Assembly (NCBI RefSeq): GCF_021442025.1
Contig: NZ_CP090446.1
Coordinates: 930,001-994,000 of the forward strand
DNA: 64,000 bases
From: Sphingobacterium sp. SRCM116780
GTDB lineage: Bacteria > Bacteroidota > Bacteroidia > Sphingobacteriales > Sphingobacteriaceae
Direction of reading: 5' to 3'
Positions within the stretch are counted from its first letter, which is position 1, and each line of letters opens with the position of its first letter. The notes under the pieces are model-generated. The model made no database searches, was not told the DNA's origin, and saw only the letters and a program-made list of their open reading frames with translations. The translations under genes and the position numbers were made by a program. Shown one piece after another: positions 54,912 through 63,614 of this stretch.

Positions 54912-54942
54912 AAAAGCCTTTCAGATTTTCTGAAAGGCTTTT
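54912..54942. terminator. Bidirectional terminator
   Basis: AAAAGCCTTTCAG and CTGAAAGGCTTTT form a 13-bp perfect stem with a five-base loop. It serves the lipoprotein gene on one side and hisD on the other. Confidence 0.9.
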
Positions 54943-54977
54943 CTTATTTTAGGACGTGACATAATAGGTGTGTAACC

Positions 54978-56270
54978 TTATTTTTCTTTACGAATAGTTA
55001 CCGCATTTTTATGGGCTTGTAGACCTTCTAATTCTGCTAGAATCTCAACAGTAGAGCCGATGTTTATAAGTCCTTCGGAACTGATGTGTTGAAAGGTTAC
55101 CTTTTTGACAAAAGAATCTACCGAAACACCTGAATATGATCGGGCATAGCCAGAGGTCGGGAGTGTATGATTTGTTCCTGATGCATAATCACCCGCACTT
55201 TCAGGTGTCAGATGACCTAAAAATACAGATCCAGCATTTAAAATAAAACGCACGAATGGTTCCCATTGATCTGTTTCTAAGATCAGGTGTTCGGGTGCAT
55301 ATTGATTACTAAACAAAATTGCTTGCTGCAAATCCTGAACTAGAATAGCATAGGAATTCTCAATAGCTTTACTTGCTAATTCGAAACGAGGTAAAACAGC
55401 TAATTGTTTTTCTAACTCCAAATTTACTTCTGCTATGATTGATTTTGATGTAGCAACCAAAACCGCCTGACTATCTGCGCCGTGTTCTGCTTGTGCTAAT
55501 AAATCGGCAGCTATAAAAGCTGGATTTGCTGTTTCATCGGCGATTACTAACACTTCAGAAGGACCTGCAGGCATATCAATACTTACATTAGAAATTCCTT
55601 GAACAATGCTTTTTGCTTTCGTAACAAATTGATTTCCTGGTCCAAAAATTTTATCTACTTGTGGGATGGTTTCAGTACCAAATGCCATTGCCGCGACGGC
55701 CTGTGCTCCTCCAACAAGGTAGATACGTTCGATTTTCAACAATCGTAAGCAATAGGCTACAAAGCCATTGATTTTACCACTTTTTTGAGGAGGGGAGCAA
55801 ACGACAATTTCTTTACAACCGGCTATACGTGCGGGTATACCTAACATCAGTAAGGTGCTGGGTAGTACAGCTGAACCACCAGGAATATAAAGTCCTACTT
55901 TTTCGATAGGGCGAATTTCTCTCCAACATTTCACACCTGGCATGGTTTCCACTACCCGTTCACGTTTAACCTGTGAAGAATGGAATTTATGAATATTTTG
56001 AAAGGCTATTTCTAAAGCTCTTTGCTGATCTCGGTTAATGGTAGAGGCTAAAGCATCAATTTCATCAGTTTCAAGATACAGTTTTTCTAATTCAACTTTG
56101 TCAAATTGCTTTGCATAATTGATTAAAGCTTGATCTCCCTTTTGACGTACTTCTTGGATGATATCCAATACCGTATCTTGAATAGTGTTAGCAGGATCTG
56201 TATTCCGCTTTGTTATCTGCTGCAGATCTGCGGCTGTTAATTTCGCGTATTCAAAAGTTTTAAGCATCAT
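54978..56270 (-). CDS. hisD: Histidinol dehydrogenase
   Basis: 430 residues, full length. GLYIPGGSAVLPSTLLMLG, IFGPGNQFVTKAKS, SIDMPAGPSEVLVIAD, AEHGADSQAVL and SAGDYASGTNHTLPTSG are all in HisD order. Catalyses the last two oxidations of histidine synthesis, zinc-dependent. It follows hisG by 32 bp; no other his gene is present after it, since a terminator lies just downstream. Confidence 0.96.
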   Translation of the reverse strand: MMLKTFEYAKLTAADLQQITKRNTDPANTIQDTVLDIIQEVRQKGDQALINYAKQFDKVELEKLYLETDEIDALASTINRDQQRALEIAFQNIHKFHSSQVKRERVVETMPGVKCWREIRPIEKVGLYIPGGSAVLPSTLLMLGIPARIAGCKEIVVCSPPQKSGKINGFVAYCLRLLKIERIYLVGGAQAVAAMAFGTETIPQVDKIFGPGNQFVTKAKSIVQGISNVSIDMPAGPSEVLVIADETANPAFIAADLLAQAEHGADSQAVLVATSKSIIAEVNLELEKQLAVLPRFELASKAIENSYAILVQDLQQAILFSNQYAPEHLILETDQWEPFVRFILNAGSVFLGHLTPESAGDYASGTNHTLPTSGYARSYSGVSVDSFVKKVTFQHISSEGLINIGSTVEILAELEGLQAHKNAVTIRKEK

Positions 56271-56302
56271 GAATGTTATTTTAAGCAGGTAATGCTTATT
56301 TT

Positions 56303-57154
56303 TTACATAATAATTTTTTCAATCGGCATCACCACAATACCTTGTGCTCCTGCAGATTTTAATTTGTTGATTTTACCCCAAAAATCATCTTCAGAAATAA
56401 CGGTATGAACAGCGACCCAACCTTCTTCAGCCAGAGGAACAACTGTGGGTGATTTAACACCATGCAAAAGTGTCATAATGGTTGGTAAGTTTGTTTTCTC
56501 TACATTGAGAACAACATATTTAGTTTCTTTCGCTAATAGCACAGATTGTATTCTTTGTCGTAATTCTGTTAGAATTTCATTGTCTTCCAGCCCTTGTCTA
56601 CCGATTAAGATGGCTTCAGATTTGCGCACGTCAGCAAATTGCTTTAACCCATTGCTTTTTAACGTTCCACCTGTGGAAACAATATCGCATATAGCATCAC
56701 TTAATCCCAACCCTGGTGCAATTTCAACGGATCCCGAAATCATTTGAATATCTGCTTTAATTTGATATTCATCTAAAAATTTCTTTAGAATAACGGGATA
56801 TGAAGTTGCGATTGATTTACCATTTAGATCTTTTAAATTTTCAATAGTGCTGTCTTTTTGAACGGCTAATTTGAGTGTGCATTTTCCAAATCCTAAACGT
56901 TGTAAATAATTAACCTGAGATTCTGTTTCATCAATGACGTTTTCACCTACAATCCCTAAATCAGCAATTCCTTGTTCTACATATCCTGGGATATCATCAT
57001 CCCGAAGGAAAAGTATTTCAAGTGGAAAGTTAGAAACGGTTGTTATTAAAGAACTTTTATAATTTTCGAAGTCAAGACCACAGTTTTTAAGTAATTGAAC
57101 TGATTTTTCGTTTAATCTACCCGATTTTTGGATAGCAATTTTAAGATTTTTCAA
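56303..57154 (-). CDS. hisG: ATP phosphoribosyltransferase (long form)
   Basis: 283 residues: KIAIQKSGRLNEKSVQLL, PGYVEQGIADLGIVGENV, DAICDIVSTGGTLKSNGL, and a C-terminal ACT-like regulatory domain (PTIMTLLHGVKSPTVVPL, then VAVHTVISEDDFW), so it is the long, His-inhibited form that does not need HisZ. First step of histidine synthesis. Its leader carries a His-rich peptide (57237-57296), so it appears to be controlled by attenuation as well as by feedback. Confidence 0.97.
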   Translation of the reverse strand: MKNLKIAIQKSGRLNEKSVQLLKNCGLDFENYKSSLITTVSNFPLEILFLRDDDIPGYVEQGIADLGIVGENVIDETESQVNYLQRLGFGKCTLKLAVQKDSTIENLKDLNGKSIATSYPVILKKFLDEYQIKADIQMISGSVEIAPGLGLSDAICDIVSTGGTLKSNGLKQFADVRKSEAILIGRQGLEDNEILTELRQRIQSVLLAKETKYVVLNVEKTNLPTIMTLLHGVKSPTVVPLAEEGWVAVHTVISEDDFWGKINKLKSAGAQGIVVMPIEKIIM

Positions 57155-57213
57155 AGCTTTATAATGTTAGCTGTAAATTATTAATAAATAGAATTCAAAC
57201 ACAAGGGAAAAAA

Positions 57214-57230
57214 TGCTTCACGTAGAAACA
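57214..57230 (-). terminator. Probable attenuator hairpin ahead of hisG
   Basis: On the minus strand, TGTTTC, loop TACGT and GAAGCA are followed at once by a T6 run (57213-57208). The stem is 6 bp including one T-G pair, so it is weak but properly placed between the leader peptide and hisG. Confidence 0.5.
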
Positions 57231-57236
57231 CACTTA

Positions 57237-57296
57237 TTACATATCGCCGCAATGGCGATGATGCATATGAAAGTGATGTACGTGAACAAAAATCAT
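57237..57296 (-). CDS. hisL: Histidine operon leader peptide
   Basis: 19 codons: MIFVHVHHFHMHHRHCGDM, with seven His between residues 5 and 15, then TAA. It starts about 20 bp after a promoter of Bacteroidota form and ends 82 bp before the hisG ATG. The gene is on the hisG strand. A stable hairpin (ATCGCC/GGCGAT, 57258-57243 region) overlaps its last codons. A run of His codons at a hisG leader is the signature of transcription attenuation: ribosome stalling on them when charged tRNA-His is scarce should prevent the terminator. Confidence 0.85.
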   Translation of the reverse strand: MIFVHVHHFHMHHRHCGDM

Positions 57297-57315
57297 GTTT
57301 GTATTAATAATGAGT

Positions 57316-57346
57316 CAAAAATAAGATATTGTTGATAGAAATCAAA
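57316..57346 (-). promoter_or_regulatory. hisG-hisD promoter
   Basis: Minus strand TTTG (57346-57343), 19 bases, then TATTTTTG (57323-57316): a full match to the Bacteroidota TTTG-N19-TAnnTTTG pattern. It leaves about 10-15 bases before the leader ATG at 57296. Confidence 0.75.
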
Positions 57347-57580
57347 TTAAATTAGCTAATAATTGAAAAAAATAAAATGAACGATGTTATAATGTGATGT
57401 TTCATGATTTATTTCATTTGCTGCTTTGGTGGAAAGCATAAAATTCACAGTATCATTGAAAAGATGATTTTATCCACAATATTATTACACTTGAACGCTA
57501 TTTACACTTTTTTTGTCTAAAATTTAATATTAATTTTAAGATCTCACTATGGGTAATTATGGAGGGAAATTGTTTAAGAT

Positions 57581-58654
57581 ATGAAGACAAAAATTAAAAT
57601 CTTAGTTGTTGGCTGTGGTAATATGGGCGCATCTCATGCTCGTGCTTATCATGAATTAGAGGGCTTTGAAATTGTAGGCTTAGTGTCTAGAGGTAATAGT
57701 AAAACTATTTTAAATGCAACTCTTCAATCTAGTTATGCAGAATTTGATGATTATGAACAAGCATTAAGTCTCACAAAACCTGATGCTGTTTGTATTGCTA
57801 CTTATCCGGACACACATGAGTCTTATGCGATTAAAGCTTTTCAGTCTGGTGCTCATGTGTTTATAGAAAAACCGCTAGCAGATACGGTTTTGGGAGCTCA
57901 AAATGTTATAAGTGCGGCTTCGAAATACAATAAAAAGCTGGTTGTTGGTTATATCTTACGTTATCATCCTTCCTGGGAAAAATTTATTGACATTAGTCGT
58001 AGCTTAGGTACTCCTTTGGTCATGCGGATGAATTTGAATCAACAGAGCCATGGTTTTATGTGGGATGTACACCGTAATTTGATGGAAAGTTTAAGTCCAA
58101 TTGTGGATTGTGGTGTGCATTATATTGACGTGATGTGTCAGATGACCGACGCCAAGCCGATTCAAGTATCAGCTATTGGCGCAAGATTATCTTCAGATAT
58201 ACCCGATGGAAACTATAATTATGGACAATTGCAATTACACTTTGATGATGGATCTGTGGGTTGGTACGAAGCAGGGTGGGGGCCTATGGTCAGTCAGACT
58301 GCTTTTTTTGTCAAAGACGTATTCGGACCTAAGGGATCTGTGTCTATTGTCCCTAGTAAAGCCGTTCAGGAAGGAGCCTCGGATTCTGTAGAAGCTCATA
58401 CAAAAACAGAATCATTAAGGGTACATTATGCAGATATTGACAAAAACAATGAATTTGTAAAAGCTGATGAATGGATTCATTTAGAGGATGAACCTACCCA
58501 TCAAGATTTATGCAATCGAGAACAATTGTTTTTTCAAAAAGCGATTTTAGAGAATTTAGACTTAAAGAAACAGGCTGACGATGCATTAAATAGTTTGCGT
58601 ATTGCTTTTGCTTGTGATGAAGCCGTTAAAACAAAAAAGACAATTGATTTATAA
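57581..58654 (+). CDS. Gfo/Idh/MocA-family oxidoreductase, cytosolic
   Basis: 357 residues with no export signal, unlike the Tat-exported relative at 46532. Rossmann start VVGCGNMGASHARAYHEL, FIEKPLADTVLGA, and the C-terminal domain with IVDCGVHYIDVM (conserved DxxxH). NAD(P)-dependent; substrate probably a sugar or inositol-like compound. GGAGGG sits 14 bp before the ATG. Its last codons form one arm of the terminator 58625-58676. Divergent from hisG. Confidence 0.87.
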   Translation: MKTKIKILVVGCGNMGASHARAYHELEGFEIVGLVSRGNSKTILNATLQSSYAEFDDYEQALSLTKPDAVCIATYPDTHESYAIKAFQSGAHVFIEKPLADTVLGAQNVISAASKYNKKLVVGYILRYHPSWEKFIDISRSLGTPLVMRMNLNQQSHGFMWDVHRNLMESLSPIVDCGVHYIDVMCQMTDAKPIQVSAIGARLSSDIPDGNYNYGQLQLHFDDGSVGWYEAGWGPMVSQTAFFVKDVFGPKGSVSIVPSKAVQEGASDSVEAHTKTESLRVHYADIDKNNEFVKADEWIHLEDEPTHQDLCNREQLFFQKAILENLDLKKQADDALNSLRIAFACDEAVKTKKTIDL

Positions 58655-58676
58655 ATCATTGTCTTTTTTGTTTTAA
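58625..58676 (+). terminator. Terminator overlapping the 3' end of the oxidoreductase gene
   Basis: A 20-bp perfect arm pair (58625-58644 with 58658-58677 approx; GACAAT/ATTGTC core with A6/T6 runs) and an inner GATTTA/TAAATC pair with one bulged T. The stop codon 58652-58654 lies in the centre of the dyad. Confidence 0.75.
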
Positions 58677-58871
58677 CTAGAATCAAGTAGTTCTATCTGT
58701 CTACATTAGTTATTAAAAAAGGATAAAATGTGATATAGATCGTAAGTGTAGAACTAGTTTTTTTTCTTTATTTCGATGAATACAAAGAAAAATCAATTAA
58801 AAGTTTTTTTATTGTAAAAGATAGATTTTTTTAGTCTGTCTTTTGCTATTTAGAAGCTATATTTGTAACGT

Positions 58872-60125
58872 ATGAAAAAGTTGATCCATATTGTATTCTT
58901 GACTTTAGTTTTATCCCAATCTGTTGTAGCTCAGGATAAAATATGGCAAATTAAATTGAATTTTAAAGGAGAGGTTTCTCAAGCAGAATTGGAAAAGTCA
59001 GTACCTGCATTTGCTGTAGATTTTTATGAACCTTATGTAAAAGGAGTTGCGTCTTTTAAAGAGGTGACAGTTTTTATTTCTCCATCAAATATCAAATCAA
59101 TTTATCCGCAAGGACATATTTTAATTACTGATCGGATTAAAAAACAAGAATTTTCATATACCAATGGGGATGATATGTTGTCACAGGAAACCTTATCTGC
59201 AGATCTTCCATTGCTGACTGCTCAAGAACAAAATGACAATGGCTATCTTGTTTTGGAAAATGCAACCGAAAAAGAAAAGATAGGGAATGTAGATTGTATA
59301 AAAGCCATATTGAAAGTTGTCGATCCAAGTGCTGGAGAAATAGCAATGACAGTTTGGTATGCTCCTGATATCCCGAGTTATTATTTAAGTAATTTTCCTT
59401 TTCTGATTAATCTTCCAGGAGCTGTATTGAAATTAGATGACCAGATAAATCCTGCTTTAGGTTTCGAGGTTGCTGAAGTGAAGGAAATAACAGATTCAAA
59501 AACATTCGACCTACCTCCACATGTGCAGATTGTTAATCTTTCTAAATCTGCGGATAGTACTCATTCAGAGGATATCAGTCTTTTTCAAGATGCTTTTAAA
59601 TTGAAAGCACCATTAGAATGGTTTTCTCAAAAAAATGAAACTTATGGTGATGAATATTTATATGGTGTTAAAAAAGCAGATGGTTCTATTGTACAACCTG
59701 CCATTTTTTATTCGATTGATGTTTTGAATGATGAAAGAGCAATTGTTTCGGATAGTGACAACTTATTTTGGATCATTGACGATGAAGCTAAAAAAATAAA
59801 TCATGTTGGATTTGAGATACTTTATGGTATTAATGATGAAAATATGGTATATGCTATCGATGATCAATATGGTATCATCAATGCGTCTGGAGTATCCATT
59901 ATTGGTGGATTAAGTAATATCAGTAATTTTGTAGGTGAATACTTGCTTTTTACACAGCGTGGTAAGCAAGGTTTGTTGGATTTTAATGGTAAAATTGTGC
60001 TACAGCCTACTTTAGAGTCTATCGATACGGATGATCAAGGAAATATCTTGGTTAAAGATTTAGAGGTGAGTCAAGAAACTCAACAGTATTCGTTAGAAGA
60101 TTTTCAAGTGAAATATCTAAAATAA
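58872..60125 (+). CDS. Exported protein with WG-repeat-like C-terminus
   Basis: 417 residues, signal peptide MKKLIHIVFLTLVLSQSVVAQ. Residues ~20-200 are a beta-rich domain resembling GLPGLI-type or DUF4412-type proteins (TVWYAPDIPSYYLSNFPFL, GAVLKLDD). The C-terminal ~190 residues have repeats like WG/beta-propeller units (EYLYGVKKADGSIVQPAIFY, QYGIINASGVSIIGG, KQGLLDFNGKIVLQPTLES). Function unknown; periplasmic or surface-located. TATATTTG at 58858-58865 lies right before the ATG. Confidence 0.6.
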   Translation: MKKLIHIVFLTLVLSQSVVAQDKIWQIKLNFKGEVSQAELEKSVPAFAVDFYEPYVKGVASFKEVTVFISPSNIKSIYPQGHILITDRIKKQEFSYTNGDDMLSQETLSADLPLLTAQEQNDNGYLVLENATEKEKIGNVDCIKAILKVVDPSAGEIAMTVWYAPDIPSYYLSNFPFLINLPGAVLKLDDQINPALGFEVAEVKEITDSKTFDLPPHVQIVNLSKSADSTHSEDISLFQDAFKLKAPLEWFSQKNETYGDEYLYGVKKADGSIVQPAIFYSIDVLNDERAIVSDSDNLFWIIDDEAKKINHVGFEILYGINDENMVYAIDDQYGIINASGVSIIGGLSNISNFVGEYLLFTQRGKQGLLDFNGKIVLQPTLESIDTDDQGNILVKDLEVSQETQQYSLEDFQVKYLK

Positions 60126-60210
60126 AAATTGTCTTTTGACCAGATATGAGGATATAAGGGAGTTCAATGATAATGATTTACTATTTAAGTATAATACCTT
60201 ATGTAACACA

Positions 60211-60287
60211 AACCCGTTGGGTGTAATTAAATTGTTCGATTTTTAATATTGTTTATTTTTACTTCAAATAATTACACCCAACGGGTT
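60211..60287. repeat. 19-bp perfect inverted repeat, 39-nt loop
   Basis: Arms AACCCGTTGGGTGTAATTA (60211-60229) and its complement (60269-60287). Each arm holds a sub-palindrome (ACCCGTTGGGT). It resembles REP or small mobile-element hairpins; no T-run, so not a typical terminator. Confidence 0.65.
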
Positions 60288-60411
60288 ATTATAGTGTTAT
60301 CGATTTTCCACCTTTTCGGGTGATTTCGCTTTTATTTGAGAATAAATAAAGTGTTATGGATAAACATCTAAACCTCGATAAACGGTTATAGATGTGCCAG
60401 GGATCAAATTA

Positions 60412-60555
60412 AGACCAAATTGGGACCAACTCTGGACTGTGAGTACCTTGCCAGAAGGGTGGAAGCGCCGTGTGAGTACAGTAAAAGGTGGACTCACGGT
60501 GCACGCACCGTGCTCTCACTGTGCTCACAGGTAGGAATTGGTCCTAATTTGGTCT
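60412..60555. repeat. Intergenic dyad element C
   Basis: Outer 18-bp inverted repeat (60412-60429 with 60538-60555, one mismatch; AGACCAAATT core). Inner CTGTGAG (60437-60443) and CTCACAG (60524-60530) are placed symmetrically, 7 bp inside each outer arm. Centre-right CACGGTGC/GCACCGTG (60495-60512). The word GTGAGTAC occurs twice. Markedly higher G+C than flanks; no coding frame. Confidence 0.6.
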
Positions 60556-60610
60556 CCAGTTAACTCCCGTCATTGCCTGAGATGGATAGTAGAACAGTTT
60601 ATGGTAGCTA

Positions 60611-61234
60611 TTAAGGAATGTTCAGATATTTATGGGTCTGAAGAGAAATATTCCATTTTGGATTTTCTTTGACGTGGTCAATAATCAATGGGGTCATTTC
60701 CGGATACTTTGACCATTCTGGCTGTAAATATAGTTTGCACGCGCTATTTACGAGTTGCGCATGCTCTTCGGCCCAAGTGAAATCACTTTTATTAAAAACA
60801 ATGACTTTTAATTCCCCTGCTGCATCAAGGACATCTTTACGTGGTGCCTTGAATTTCTTAGGTGATAAGCAGATCCAATCCCATTCACCACTTAATGGAT
60901 AGGCTCCAGATGTTTCGATAAAAGTTTGAATACCAGCCTCATGTAGTCCTTTTGTTAGGTAATCCAAATTGTATATTAAAGGTTCACCTCCTGTGACCAC
61001 GACTGTTTTTGCTGGATATTGTTTTGCGTTTTCAATAATCAGATCTGCAGCAGTAAGTGGGTGCAAATTAGCGTCCCAGCTTTCTTTGACATCGCACCAA
61101 TGACAACCTACATCACAACCCCCTAATCGAATAAAGTATGCAGCTTTTCCTGTGTGAAATCCTTCTCCCTGAATTGTATAGAACTCTTCCATCAACGGAA
61201 GTAAAGTGCCGTCTTCTGGAACTTGATGTGACAT
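60611..61234 (-). CDS. queE: 7-carboxy-7-deazaguanine synthase
   Basis: 207 residues. A radical-SAM enzyme with the cluster motif C40-x3-C44-x2-C47 (GGCDVGCHWCD), a start of EEFYTIQGEGFHTGKAAYF, and VTGGEPLIYNLDYL. It converts CPH4 to CDG in queuosine/preQ0 synthesis. No queC or queD gene lies nearby. Ends 56 bp from dyad element C. Confidence 0.95.
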   Translation of the reverse strand: MSHQVPEDGTLLPLMEEFYTIQGEGFHTGKAAYFIRLGGCDVGCHWCDVKESWDANLHPLTAADLIIENAKQYPAKTVVVTGGEPLIYNLDYLTKGLHEAGIQTFIETSGAYPLSGEWDWICLSPKKFKAPRKDVLDAAGELKVIVFNKSDFTWAEEHAQLVNSACKLYLQPEWSKYPEMTPLIIDHVKENPKWNISLQTHKYLNIP

Positions 61235-61676
61235 AATAATGTATTTAAGATTGCAAAATTAATAAAAAAGATTGTGATATGGGGATAGTTTTGAATTCAT
61301 TACTTTTAGATTAGATTGATTTTGCTTGATTCTTTCTCTATTGTTCATGAAAGAAATGATGATGAATTGTATTCTTAAGATTTTGCAGTTTCCAGAGCAG
61401 GGATCTTAATTATCTATTTCTATAAAAAAGATTATATCAGCTTTTTGACTCTTGATCAGGAGGTTATAAAAGAGCTAATATCAGATTATGTCGCTGATAT
61501 TCAGTTCGCAGTTCTACCATGTAATTGCGGATTATTTTCAGTATATTTGATGCATATTGAATCTACTTGCAGATTTTATGGAAAAGGCTTTATAAACACG
61601 TTTACAACGTAGTATGTTGTGTGTTTGTCAAGTGGTGTTTTATAAATAAATTAATAACTCATAATCATATTTGTTG
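61235..61676. other. Intergenic region upstream of thrS
   Basis: About 440 bp between divergent queE and thrS. A TATATTTG box lies near 61545. An 8-bp inverted repeat AATATCAG/CTGATATT occurs at 61477-61484 and 61494-61501. No T-box is expected in this phylum and none was seen; no coding frame. Confidence 0.45.
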
Positions 61677-63602
61677 ATGATTAAAATTACATTACCTGAT
61701 GGTTCCGTACGTGAATACGAAAGAGGAACATCAGCCGCTCAAGTAGCGTTGTCGATTTCAGAAGGCTTAGCTAGAAATGTATTAGCAGCTGAAGTAAATG
61801 GAGAGATTTGGGATTCTTCTCGTTCGATTGAAGAAGATGCCACAGTAAAGTTGTTGACCTGGAATGACACGCAGGGTAAGTCTACTTTTTGGCATTCATC
61901 TGCGCACTTATTAGCAGAAGCATTGGAAGATCTTTATCCAGGTATTAAATTTGGTATTGGTCCAGCTATCGAAACGGGTTTCTATTATGATGTCGATTTT
62001 GGCGATCGTGAATTTTCATCAGATGATTTTAAACAAATCGAAGATAAAATGATGGAATTGGCAAAACGTAAAGAATCATTTAACCGTAAAGCTGTTTCTA
62101 AAGCCGATGCGTTAACTTATTTCACCGAAAAAGGAGATGAGTACAAGTTAGATCTAATTAAGGATCTAGAAGACGGTAAAATTACGTTCTATACACAAGG
62201 AGATTTCACTGACCTTTGTCGTGGTCCACATATCCCGAATACAGGATTTATTAAAGCGATTAAATTAACAAATGTCGCAGGAGCGTATTGGAGAGGAGAC
62301 GAATCCCGTAAACAATTGACACGTATATACGGAGTTACATTTCCAAAAGCTTCTGAACTAGCAGAATATTTGAAGTTTATTGAAGAAGCAAAGAAACGTG
62401 ATCATCGTAAATTAGGTAAAGAATTGGAGTTATTTGCTTTTTCTGAAAAGGTAGGAGCTGGACTTCCATTATGGCTACCTAAGGGAACGGCTCTACGTCA
62501 GAAATTACAAGATTTTTTACAACGGGCACAGTTGAAATCGGGGTATGAGCCAGTTATGACTCCTCATATCGGGAATAAGCAACTGTATGTAACTTCAGGT
62601 CACTATGATAAATATGGTGAAGATTCATTTCAACCTATTAGAACTCCAGTTGAAGACGAAGAGTTTTTCTTGAAACCGATGAATTGTCCACATCACTGTG
62701 AGATTTACAAAACAAAACCCCGTTCTTATAAAGATCTTCCAGTACGTTTTGCTGAATTCGGAACGGTTTATCGTTACGAGCAATCGGGAGAATTGCATGG
62801 TTTGACTCGTGTAAGAGGGTTTACACAAGATGATGCACATTTATTCTGTCGTCCAGATCAAGTAAAAGAAGAGTTCAAAAAAGTAATAGATCTGGTATTA
62901 TATGTATTTAAAGCTTTAGGTTTTGAAGAATATACTGCTCAGATTTCATTAAGAGATCCAGAAAATCGTACAAAATATATCGGTAGCGATGAAAATTGGG
63001 CTTTAGCAGAAAGTGCTATCATTGAAGCAGCAGCAGAGAAAGAACTATCGACTGTAATTGAATATGGAGAGGCAGCTTTCTACGGTCCTAAGTTAGATTT
63101 TATGGTAAAAGATGCTTTGGGACGTAGATGGCAGTTAGGTACAATTCAGGTCGACTATAATTTACCTGAACGGTTTGAACTGGAGTATACAGGTTCTGAT
63201 AATGCAAAACATAGACCCGTGATGATTCACCGAGCACCATTTGGTTCTATGGAGCGTTTTATCGCTGTATTGATCGAGCATTGTGCGGGTGAATTTCCGT
63301 TATGGCTTGCTCCAGAACAATTTATCGTCTTGCCAGTGTCAGAAAAATATGAAGAATATGCGAAAAACCTTTTAGAATCGCTAAATAATTCCGATATTCG
63401 CGGACTGATAGACTTGCGTGATGAAAAGGTAGGTCGTAAAATCAGAGATGCAGAGGTTAAAAAACTGCCTTATATGTTGATTGTAGGGGAGAAAGAGGCT
63501 GAGGGTGTCACGGTTTCTGTGCGTAAACATGGTTCAGTTGACTTGGGATCCATGACTGCTGACGAATTTAGAGAAGTATTAATTAAAGAAATAACCGTTT
63601 AA
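61677..63602 (+). CDS. thrS: Threonyl-tRNA synthetase
   Basis: 641 residues from ATG 61677 (two TTG codons precede it in frame and are not needed). TGS domain at the start ([19 protein letters not shown]), the editing region with [11 protein letters not shown], class II motifs with the zinc ligand segment [27 protein letters not shown], and a C-terminal anticodon domain ([11 protein letters not shown]). Charges tRNA-Thr. In the usual Bacteroidota order it is followed directly by infC. Confidence 0.97.
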   Translation: MIKITLPDGSVREYERGTSAAQVALSISEGLARNVLAAEVNGEIWDSSRSIEEDATVKLLTWNDTQGKSTFWHSSAHLLAEALEDLYPGIKFGIGPAIETGFYYDVDFGDREFSSDDFKQIEDKMMELAKRKESFNRKAVSKADALTYFTEKGDEYKLDLIKDLEDGKITFYTQGDFTDLCRGPHIPNTGFIKAIKLTNVAGAYWRGDESRKQLTRIYGVTFPKASELAEYLKFIEEAKKRDHRKLGKELELFAFSEKVGAGLPLWLPKGTALRQKLQDFLQRAQLKSGYEPVMTPHIGNKQLYVTSGHYDKYGEDSFQPIRTPVEDEEFFLKPMNCPHHCEIYKTKPRSYKDLPVRFAEFGTVYRYEQSGELHGLTRVRGFTQDDAHLFCRPDQVKEEFKKVIDLVLYVFKALGFEEYTAQISLRDPENRTKYIGSDENWALAESAIIEAAAEKELSTVIEYGEAAFYGPKLDFMVKDALGRRWQLGTIQVDYNLPERFELEYTGSDNAKHRPVMIHRAPFGSMERFIAVLIEHCAGEFPLWLAPEQFIVLPVSEKYEEYAKNLLESLNNSDIRGLIDLRDEKVGRKIRDAEVKKLPYMLIVGEKEAEGVTVSVRKHGSVDLGSMTADEFREVLIKEITV

Positions 63603-63614
63603 ATATTTAAACAT

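Noticed and set aside
57217..57286. Simple antiterminator model for the his leader using the 8-bp TTCACGTA/TACGTGAA pairing
   Set aside because: A ribosome stalled at the first His codons would cover one side of this pairing, so the expected logic does not follow; I report the pairing but not a mechanism.
61235..61676. T-box or threonine leader for thrS
   Set aside because: No T-box sequence, no Thr-rich leader frame; the only inverted repeat is short and lacks a T-run.
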